NCBI GenBank assembly: GCA_026416065.1
Contig: JAOAFW010000152.1
Span: 1-5,808 of the forward strand
Origin: Fimbriimonadales bacterium
GTDB lineage: Bacteria > Armatimonadota > Fimbriimonadia > Fimbriimonadales > GBS-DC
DNA length: 5,808 bases
Direction: 5' to 3'
The translations under genes were made by a program, and so were the position numbers. The notes beneath the pieces are model-generated. The model had not been told where the DNA came from. It saw only the letters and a list, made by a program, of their open reading frames with translations, and made no database searches. Position 1 is the first letter of the stretch; each line of letters begins with the position of its first letter. Below, piece after piece: positions 1-5,134 of this stretch.

Positions 1-1
1 G

Positions 2-697
2 GCGACGCGCCTGCCCAACAAGCCGCTGCTGGACATCGCGGGCAAACCGATGGTGCAGTGGGTGTGGGAGCGCGCTCGACAGGCGCGCTCCCTGCACGAA
101 CTTTACATCGCCACGCCCGACCCCGAAATCGTGCAGGTCGCCGAGTCGTTCGGCGCACAGGCGATGCTCACCAGCCACGCCCACCGCTCGGGCACCGACC
201 GCATGGCGGAAGTCGCCCGACGCACCGACGGCGAAATCTATGTGAACATTCAGGGCGACCAACCGTTGCTCAACCCCGACGCTGTCGATCGCGCGGTACA
301 GCCCCTGCTGGACGACCCCAGCGTGATGATGAGTAGCCTCTACTGCCACGCAAAGCCCGAAGACTACGAAACCCCCAGCGTGGTGAAGGTGGTGGTGAAC
401 CTCAACGGCGACGCGCTCTACTTCTCCCGCTCGCGTATCCCTCATCCTCGCGAAACCACCGAAGTGCCCGTGCTGCGTCATATCGGGCTGTATGTGTTCC
501 GTAAACCGCTACTCCTGCAGTACGCCCAGTGGGAGCCGACGCCTCTGGAGCGTACCGAGATGCTGGAACAACTGCGCGTGCTGGAATACGGCTACAAGAT
601 TCGCATGGTCTACTTCGAACACCCATCAATCGCGGTGGATACGGAGACCGACCTGCAGCGGGTAAGGGCGATTTTAGAGAGCGACGGCTCGATGTAG
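2..697 (+). CDS. kdsB: 3-deoxy-manno-octulosonate cytidylyltransferase (CMP-KDO synthetase), 5' end cut by window edge
   Basis: KdsB activates KDO with CTP to give CMP-KDO in the cytoplasm, the sugar donor for the inner core of lipopolysaccharide. The reading frame is open from base 2, and translation upstream of the first in-frame ATG (position 50) gives ATRLPNKPLLDIAGKPM. This is the conserved nucleotide-binding loop of the family (usually STRLPGKPL), so ATG 50 is not the real start and about 12 to 15 residues lie outside the window. Further family signatures follow in the expected order: SGTDRMAEV, the metal-binding NIQGDQP, SVVKVV, ALYFSRSRIP, LRHIGLY, a PLERTEMLEQLRVLEYG block, and AVDTETDLQRVR at the C-terminus. 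The 231 residues present fit a usual length near 245 to 250. One substitution is visible: Asn replaces the usual Gly in RLPGKPL. Its 3' end overlaps the convergent apbE gene by 88 nt. Identification is very secure; whether the upstream gene is kdsA or another KDO gene cannot be seen. Confidence 0.96.
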   Translation, partial: ATRLPNKPLLDIAGKPMVQWVWERARQARSLHELYIATPDPEIVQVAESFGAQAMLTSHAHRSGTDRMAEVARRTDGEIYVNIQGDQPLLNPDAVDRAVQPLLDDPSVMMSSLYCHAKPEDYETPSVVKVVVNLNGDALYFSRSRIPHPRETTEVPVLRHIGLYVFRKPLLLQYAQWEPTPLERTEMLEQLRVLEYGYKIRMVYFEHPSIAVDTETDLQRVRAILESDGSM

Positions 698-1476
698 AGG
701 GCGGTGCTGAGCGCGTCACAGAGGATGGGGTCGTCGCCGATGAGTGTGACGGGTGGGCGCGACGGCGCGGGGTAGCCCGTGCGTGGATCGATGATATGTC
801 CGTAGCGGACACCGTTCGCCTCAAAATACTGCTCCGCGTCGCCTGAGACGCCAACGGCAACGTCGCGCAACAGCGTCTCGCTGCCGTCGGGCATTCGGAA
901 TAGCCAGCCCTCCGCGTCGGGCGGCGCGCCCAGCGCGTACAGCGTGCTGCCCCCTGCGTCCACCAATGCCGACTCTATGCCCAGCTCCCGTAATATCCGC
1001 ACGCACTGCGCAATCGCCCAACCCTTGCCTATCGCGCCAAAACTTAACTCCACACCGGGCAGCGCGTAGTAGACCCAGCAGCCCTCCGGCTCCAGCAACA
1101 CGAAGTCCATTCCTACGCGCTCCAGGCTCTCTTCGACGGCTTCGGCGGGAGGAACACGAAACTGCTTGTCCACAAAGCCCCACAGGCGCAGTAGAGGCGT
1201 CACCGTCGGGTCAAACGCGCCTTCGGTGAGTTCGTGCAGCTCTTTGCAGGTCTGCAAAAGTCGGAACAGTTCTGGCTCCACACGCACAGGGTGTTTGTGG
1301 GCGTGTGCATTCAGGTAGCACAGGTCGCTGTCGGGCAGATAGAGGCTCAGCTGGCGTTCGAGGCGGCGCGTCTCCTCACGCAACTCAGCGGCGACGGCTT
1401 CCGCCAAGCCCAAATCGCTGTGAGGCAGGTGCAGGACGTACTCCGTGCCCATCGCGCGCCAGTGGCAGGCGAACAT
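610..1476 (-). CDS. apbE: ApbE-family FAD:protein FMN transferase, probably with an altered C-terminus
   Basis: ApbE enzymes transfer FMN from FAD onto a Thr or Ser of target flavoproteins (for example Nqr/Rnf subunits) using Mg2+. The family marks are in order (residues counted from the start at 1476): MGTEY 9-13, FDPTV 88-92, LSFGAIGKGWA about 144-154, DAGG 173-176, SGD 211-213, HIIDPRTGYP 227-236 and DALSTA 254-259. The Ala of GAIGKG and the Asp and Thr of DALST correspond to the known Mg2+ ligands, so the active site looks intact. There is no signal peptide or lipobox, unlike many ApbE proteins, so I infer a cytoplasmic location. An ATG at 1494 would add six residues, but an extended -10 box lies between the two ATGs and neither has a Shine-Dalgarno site, so I prefer ATG 1476 as a near-leaderless start. 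The tail after DALSTALYIEP runs 28 codons antisense into kdsB and does not resemble the usual ApbE ending. No obvious flavoprotein target lies nearby. Confidence 0.92.
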   Translation of the reverse strand: MFACHWRAMGTEYVLHLPHSDLGLAEAVAAELREETRRLERQLSLYLPDSDLCYLNAHAHKHPVRVEPELFRLLQTCKELHELTEGAFDPTVTPLLRLWGFVDKQFRVPPAEAVEESLERVGMDFVLLEPEGCWVYYALPGVELSFGAIGKGWAIAQCVRILRELGIESALVDAGGSTLYALGAPPDAEGWLFRMPDGSETLLRDVAVGVSGDAEQYFEANGVRYGHIIDPRTGYPAPSRPPVTLIGDDPILCDALSTALYIEPSLSKIALTRCRSVSVSTAIDGCSK

Positions 1477-1477
1477 C

Positions 1478-1493
1478 GAGAGCGATTGTACCA
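1478..1493 (-). promoter_or_regulatory. Extended -10 promoter element giving a near-leaderless apbE transcript
   Basis: On the minus strand the sequence TGGTACAAT (1485-1493) matches an extended -10 box (TGn plus TACAAT, five of six to TATAAT). The expected transcription start is about position 1478, only two bases before the ATG at 1476. No convincing -35 hexamer is visible at 17 bp, which is tolerated by extended -10 promoters. The nonamer GGTACAATC recurs upstream of the rhodanese gene at 4232-4240. This element decides the start choice of apbE. It is inferred from sequence only. Confidence 0.5.
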
Positions 1494-1497
1494 TGAG

Positions 1498-1529
1498 GGC
1501 GCAGGGGCGAAGCCGCTCGTCCCTGCGCC
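1498..1529. terminator. Strong GC-rich hairpin between the metallopeptidase-like gene and apbE
   Basis: Arms GGCGCAGGG (1498-1506) and CCCTGCGCC (1521-1529) are perfect complements. The stem continues through a G-T pair (1507/1520) and CGA/TCG (1508-1510/1517-1519), giving about 13 bp around the 6-nt loop AGCCGC. It starts 22 bp after the stop codon of the metallopeptidase-like gene and ends just before the apbE promoter. It could therefore end or attenuate the upstream transcript. It lacks a following T-run on either strand, so it is not a textbook intrinsic terminator. A dispersed palindromic repeat (REP-like) is an equal alternative. The hairpin itself is seen directly; its role is inferred. 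Confidence 0.5.
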
Positions 1530-1551
1530 AGAGGGAACAGCCTACGGTGCT

Positions 1552-3714
1552 TCAGATGCTGCGCGCCTGTTCGGCGACTTGTTGCAACACATGCTTGCGC
1601 GATATGCGCTTTTCAAACAGCGACTCCATCCGCTTCGCTGTGGCTTTCGCCTCGCGTGTGTTGCCCATCGCTTTCTGAGCATGCGCTAAGGTCATCATCG
1701 TCATACCCAGCGAGATGTTGTCCAGCCCGCGCATGGGGTCTTTCTCGCTGGTATCGACGACGGGTTGCAGCAACTTGACGCTCTCTTCAGGCTGCGCGGC
1801 GCGAATCGCGACGTGGCTATCGGGCGTCACGATTTTGAACTCACGCGCGGCGTTGACGCCTTTTGCCAACCGTGCGTAGAGCGTCAGGGGGTGGCTCGGA
1901 TACTCGTTAATGAGCGTGTCCAGCACAGCGTTGCCGCGCCGCAACGTCTCCGAATCGGAGCCGAGCAACGCAAACAGCGTTCCGACCTGCTCATCGAGCA
2001 ACATCTCGGCGATAATCTGGTCGGTCTCATTCAGTGGTGCACGCACGAACAGATTCAGGATATTCGACAGGATGGTGGAACCGTCGGGTGCATGGTAGAG
2101 CGCACGCAGCTGATAGCGCCCGACCTGGTCAAAGTAAAGCCCGTCTTTGCCGAAGCCGATATACGCGCTTTCGTAAGCCGAGGGGAACTGTTCGTCCAGC
2201 ACGCGCGTCTCGGGTGCAGCGCAGTGTTCTATGAGCGGCTCAAAGGTCACAATCTCACCGTTCGGCTTGTGAATTGCAATCTGCACGTAGCCCGCGTTCG
2301 GGTGCAGGCGCACATTCGCCTCCTGTTCCCACAGGCTCATTGTGTAGAGTTTAATCTCTACCACGACGGGTTCACCGTAGGCAAACGACTTTTTCGCTTC
2401 CAGCTCGAGTTTGAGACTGGTCTGGTCGATGAGCGGCGCGTCGAACACAGTACCGTCGGTGAGCGCTGCGCCCTTAGTGAAGTCCTTACCGCCCGGGATC
2501 ACATCGTCGCGGAAGGCGTGGCGCAGATGGATGACTTCCAAGTCGTCGAACTGGAAGGGGAACGCGCCCCAGAAGGCGGCGGGTCCGCCCGGGAAATACC
2601 ACGGATAGTTCATCCACGACAGCGACGCTGGTCGGTTCGGCGCAGGGGGTGTGGCGTACTGCTTCTGCCACGAATGGAGCAGGTTGAAGCAGTGCCCCAA
2701 CTCATGCACATAGGTGTAGAGTTGCAGTCGTTTCCGCTCCGCTGTATTACCGCCGATACCCCGGTGGAACACGGCGCAGCCTTGTCGCTGTTTGCCCCGC
2801 TGGTCGAACATAATGCCATACAAACCAGGTCCGAGTTCATGCTCATAGGCGGCGAGCAGCCAGACCTTCCACTGCGGTGCGTCGCGCCAAAGGCTGAAAT
2901 GGCGCTCCATCGAGGCGTGCAGTTCAGCGTCGCTCCACTGCAGATTGGGGCCCGCCTCGCTGACGGGGATGACATTCGGCGCGCCCGCCATCTGCACGTC
3001 GATGCCCGCCTCCTGGAACGCGCCTGACACGGTCAGCGTCCGTGCCGCGCCACCCGACGGCAGCGAGCCTGTGTTATACGAATCAAACGGGGCGACGTCC
3101 TGCACACAATCCATCTCCAGCTGCACGCTCCGGAAATAGCCCGACTCGTGCCGGCAGACATAGGTCGCACCTTGCTGTCCTGCGCTCGTGCCGAAAAGAA
3201 TCGTGGCGTCTGCAGGCGGGTGCAGAATCAGCACGCGCGGAATGGTAATCCATATATGATTGAACGGGGTCGTCCAGGTAGTTCGCGCGACTCCCTTGAT
3301 CTTCACTGTGTTGGTTGTGAAGCTCAAGACGGGGGAATCCACGATGAACGAGCCGAAATAGCTCACCGTTCCACCTGAAATCGAGTAGAAATCACCACTC
3401 ACGCGGTTAAGGGGGCGTCGCCCGTCAACATCGATGCGCAACTCCAGCTCCCAAGTACCGTTGCGTCCACGATAACGACCGCTTACCGTTCGGCGTTTGA
3501 GAGGGAGCCTTGGGACTACGGGACGGGGTACTGCAGGGGGACGGGGCAGTGCTTCAGTAAGTTCGGGCGTAATCGCTTCTTCCTCCAGAGCGGGTTCGAC
3601 CTTCTCTACTGCCTCCATGGGGGCAGCTATCAACGCTTGCGCGGTCTCCTCAACGCTCCATTCATACTCGGAGACACCCGCGCCGTCTGCTACAGCAGGG
3701 TCTTGTAACCTCAT
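1552..3714 (-). CDS. Large zinc metallopeptidase-like protein (metzincin-like) with flanking beta domains and helical tail
   Basis: I know no named family for the whole 720-residue protein. An acidic N-terminal region (about 20-55) leads into a proline-rich linker (56-72). A beta-rich domain follows (about 77-165; VSGRYRGR, NRVSGDFYSISGG, SYFGSFIVDSP). The peptidase-like domain spans about 225-410 with HELGHCFNLLH at 337-347. This gives three candidate zinc His (337, 341, 347) and catalytic Glu338. SWMNYPW, with Met368 21 residues later, is a good Met-turn. Asn344 replaces the usual metzincin Gly of HExxHxxGxxH. Residues about 430-560 look like an Ig-like beta sandwich, and 561-720 is mainly helical, ending in a TPR-like stretch (LAHAQKAMGNTREAKA). 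There is no signal peptide, membrane segment or lipobox, so export is not evident. The start is firm: AAGGAGGT lies six bases upstream, with a promoter behind it. Proteolytic activity is inferred from motifs; substrate unknown. Confidence 0.88.
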   Translation of the reverse strand: MRLQDPAVADGAGVSEYEWSVEETAQALIAAPMEAVEKVEPALEEEAITPELTEALPRPPAVPRPVVPRLPLKRRTVSGRYRGRNGTWELELRIDVDGRRPLNRVSGDFYSISGGTVSYFGSFIVDSPVLSFTTNTVKIKGVARTTWTTPFNHIWITIPRVLILHPPADATILFGTSAGQQGATYVCRHESGYFRSVQLEMDCVQDVAPFDSYNTGSLPSGGAARTLTVSGAFQEAGIDVQMAGAPNVIPVSEAGPNLQWSDAELHASMERHFSLWRDAPQWKVWLLAAYEHELGPGLYGIMFDQRGKQRQGCAVFHRGIGGNTAERKRLQLYTYVHELGHCFNLLHSWQKQYATPPAPNRPASLSWMNYPWYFPGGPAAFWGAFPFQFDDLEVIHLRHAFRDDVIPGGKDFTKGAALTDGTVFDAPLIDQTSLKLELEAKKSFAYGEPVVVEIKLYTMSLWEQEANVRLHPNAGYVQIAIHKPNGEIVTFEPLIEHCAAPETRVLDEQFPSAYESAYIGFGKDGLYFDQVGRYQLRALYHAPDGSTILSNILNLFVRAPLNETDQIIAEMLLDEQVGTLFALLGSDSETLRRGNAVLDTLINEYPSHPLTLYARLAKGVNAAREFKIVTPDSHVAIRAAQPEESVKLLQPVVDTSEKDPMRGLDNISLGMTMMTLAHAQKAMGNTREAKATAKRMESLFEKRISRKHVLQQVAEQARSI

Positions 3715-3720
3715 GGTGTT

Positions 3721-3728
3721 ACCTCCTT
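3721..3728 (-). promoter_or_regulatory. Consensus ribosome binding site of the metallopeptidase-like gene
   Basis: The minus strand reads AAGGAGGT, a full match to the anti-Shine-Dalgarno core, six bases before the ATG at 3714. This fixes the start and predicts efficient translation. Confidence 0.85.
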
Positions 3729-3778
3729 CGTTGGATTAGATTCTGATCCCCCTGAGTACGAGCAGAATCAGTTTCCAT

Positions 3779-3808
3779 ATTATACCCGATATAAACACGA
3801 AAATTCAA
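3779..3808 (-). promoter_or_regulatory. Sigma70-type promoter for the metallopeptidase-like gene
   Basis: The minus strand carries a perfect -10 box TATAAT (3779-3784) and a -35-like TTGAAT (3803-3808) separated by 18 bp, in an AT-rich gap that stands out from the GC-rich surroundings. Transcription would start near 3772, giving a leader of about 58 nt. The gene can therefore be expressed apart from the small gene upstream of it. Within the leader, GATTCTG (3739-3745) and CAGAATC (3763-3769) form a 7-bp inverted repeat. Confidence 0.65.
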
Positions 3809-3837
3809 GTCTTAAATCAAGAAAGCCTAAAACTATA

Positions 3838-4137
3838 CTACATATAAATAAAAGGCTCTGTACGAACATCATATACAATCGCGCCGTTGCGCAGTGCCAC
3901 ACCGACATAGAGATCCGTTTCAAGGGTCAAACGGATCGAGATTGCCAGCGCATGCTGGGGAATCCGAACTTGCACGGTGTGTTCCCCAGAAGGCAGCTCC
4001 GCTTCATAGCGCAGGGCGAGGTTAATCCGCAGGTCCGTGCGCACATCCTCATAGCGGGCGAGGGGCTGATTGTCCAACACAATCTCAACCGTTTCCCCTG
4101 AGAAACCGTCCTGAAAGTCAATCTGCAATCTGGGCAT
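3838..4137 (-). CDS. Small beta-rich protein of unknown function (99 aa)
   Basis: I do not recognise a named family. The 99-residue product has regularly alternating hydrophobic and polar residues, typical of a small all-beta fold: LQIDFQD, TVEIVLD, LRINLALRYEAEL, HTVQVRIP, ISIRLTLETDLYVGVAL, IVYDVR. It ends in the hydrophobic EPFIYM. It has no Cys, no signal peptide and no membrane helix. The frame stays open to an ATG at 4266 (142 residues), but ATG 4137 is preferred because GGAGGT lies seven bases upstream, and the extra 43 residues (containing RLSPASRRLEGY) look like translated promoter DNA. It is followed after 123 nt by the metallopeptidase-like gene in the same orientation, with no clear terminator between them, so co-transcription is possible despite the internal promoter. 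A binding, regulatory or inhibitor role towards that protein is speculation. That it is a real gene is well supported by its start signal and composition. Confidence 0.8.
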   Translation of the reverse strand: MPRLQIDFQDGFSGETVEIVLDNQPLARYEDVRTDLRINLALRYEAELPSGEHTVQVRIPQHALAISIRLTLETDLYVGVALRNGAIVYDVRTEPFIYM

Positions 4138-4144
4138 TTTGGGT

Positions 4145-4150
4145 ACCTCC
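4145..4150 (-). promoter_or_regulatory. Ribosome binding site that sets the start of the small beta-rich protein
   Basis: The minus strand reads GGAGGT seven bases before the ATG at 4137. It places translation initiation 43 codons inside the longest open frame. Confidence 0.8.
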
Positions 4151-4176
4151 TGTCCCCCAAAGGGCATAGCGCTGGT

Positions 4177-4202
4177 AGTATACCCCTCGAGCCTTCGCGA
4201 AG
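4177..4202 (-). promoter_or_regulatory. Probable promoter of the small gene with an overlapping palindrome
   Basis: The minus strand has a -10-like TATACT (4177-4182), giving a leader of roughly 33 nt. No good -35 hexamer is present. Instead the perfect 10-bp palindrome CTTCGCGAAG occupies 4193-4202, in the spacer and -35 region. It could be an operator or activator site, but one short palindrome in GC-rich DNA may be chance. Confidence 0.4.
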
Positions 4203-4231
4203 CGGGAGATAGGCGGATGGCAATCATTTTC

Positions 4232-4252
4232 GGTACAATCCATGTTGGAGAG
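4232..4252 (+). promoter_or_regulatory. Promoter -10 element and ribosome binding site of the rhodanese gene
   Basis: The plus strand has TACAAT (4234-4239) within the nonamer GGTACAATC, which is also found in the apbE promoter. GGAGAG (4247-4252) follows, eight bases before ATG 4261. No clear -35 box is visible. The promoter fires away from that of the small beta-protein gene, so the two share the region 4138-4260. Confidence 0.5.
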
Positions 4253-4260
4253 TAGCCGCT

Positions 4261-5130
4261 ATGCACATGCGCGCAATCGCAATCGGGCTATTGATGACAG
4301 TGTCGTTCGCGTTTGGCTTGGCTCAGGCGCGTCTTGAGAAACCGCAGCTGGTCAGCACGGAGTGGCTCGCCAGTCGATTGAGCGACCCAAATATCCGAAT
4401 CATCGACGCACGGGGCGTCTTGGCGGCATACTTGCAGGAACATCTCCCGAACGCAATCTTCCTGAACACGGAGACCTTGCGCGTTAGTCGCGGGGGTATT
4501 CCGGGGCATCTGCTGTCGCCGGAACGCCTCGCCGAGATTTTCAGCGCGATGGGGATTGGTGCAAACAACGAGGTCGTGGTCTACTCCAGCGCAGAGGATG
4601 CCTTTTCCGCTGCGACTTACACTGCCCTCGCGCTGATTGCGCTTGGGCATACGCGCGTCGGCGTGTTGAACGGCGGGTTCGAAAAGTGGAAAGCCGAGAA
4701 CCGCCCCCTCACGAACAAAATCCCCACGCTGGAGCCGCAAACTCTGACGGCGCAGCCAAATCCCGAAATCTTTCGCACGCTGGACTGGTTGCAGAAATAT
4801 CTGAATTCACCGGAGCCGGTGCAACTGCTGGACGCGCGTTCGCCCCAGCAGTATCAGGCGGGGCATATCCCGATGGCGCAGAATCTCTTCCTGCGCGAAA
4901 TGCTGCGCACGGAAGGGAATGTGAGTGTCTGGCGCAGCCCTGAGGAGATTCGTGAGAAGCTCAAGCAGCTCGGCGTGGATACCGGGCGTCCGCTGGTGAC
5001 TTACTGCAATTCGGGGCGTGAGGCGAGCCAGTTGTGGTTTACCCTGCGCTACCTGCTGGGCGTCGAGGTTCAAACCTACGACGGCTCCTGGGTCGAATGG
5101 AGCGCAAAGGGGCTGCCGATAGAGAGGTAA
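4261..5130 (+). CDS. Exported tandem-domain rhodanese (thiosulfate/mercaptopyruvate sulfurtransferase family)
   Basis: Rhodaneses move sulfane sulfur from thiosulfate or 3-mercaptopyruvate to cyanide or thiols through a cysteine persulfide. The 289-residue protein starts with a signal peptide (MHMRAIAIGLLMTVSFAFGL, likely cut after AQA at 22-24), so it acts outside the cytoplasm. Two rhodanese domains follow, about 28-150 and 170-288, each with the conserved DAR (49-51 and 191-193). The second has the catalytic loop YCNSGREAS with Cys249, and QAGHIPMAQN is the usual domain signature. The first has VVVYSSAEDAFSAA at the equivalent loop with no Cys, so it is structural, as is typical of this family. 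GGFEKW (138-143) and DGSWVEW (274-280) are the domain-closing motifs. Length and arrangement match SseA-like enzymes. ATG 4261 is preferred over ATG 4267 because of the spacing from GGAGAG. The choice between thiosulfate and mercaptopyruvate as substrate cannot be made; the active loop CNSGREA is closer to thiosulfate-type loops than to CGSGVTA. Confidence 0.94.
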   Translation: MHMRAIAIGLLMTVSFAFGLAQARLEKPQLVSTEWLASRLSDPNIRIIDARGVLAAYLQEHLPNAIFLNTETLRVSRGGIPGHLLSPERLAEIFSAMGIGANNEVVVYSSAEDAFSAATYTALALIALGHTRVGVLNGGFEKWKAENRPLTNKIPTLEPQTLTAQPNPEIFRTLDWLQKYLNSPEPVQLLDARSPQQYQAGHIPMAQNLFLREMLRTEGNVSVWRSPEEIREKLKQLGVDTGRPLVTYCNSGREASQLWFTLRYLLGVEVQTYDGSWVEWSAKGLPIER

Positions 5131-5134
5131 TCCT

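Noticed and set aside
50..52. ATG 50 as the start of kdsB
   Set aside because: The 16 codons before it encode the conserved RLPxKPL nucleotide-binding loop, so the gene begins outside the window.
402..860. Minus-strand open frame of 152 codons overlapping kdsB and apbE
   Set aside because: Its translation is rich in Arg, Ser and Pro, with no recognisable domain, and it overlaps two secure genes in other frames.
1765..3027. Long open frame of 420 codons on the plus strand
   Set aside because: It is wholly antisense to the metallopeptidase-like gene, which has motifs, a promoter and a ribosome binding site. The plus-strand translation shows no family motif and has no start signal.
4138..4266. 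N-terminal extension of the small beta-rich gene to ATG 4266
   Set aside because: The extension covers the promoter elements of both divergent genes and would overlap the rhodanese start. GGAGGT clearly serves ATG 4137.
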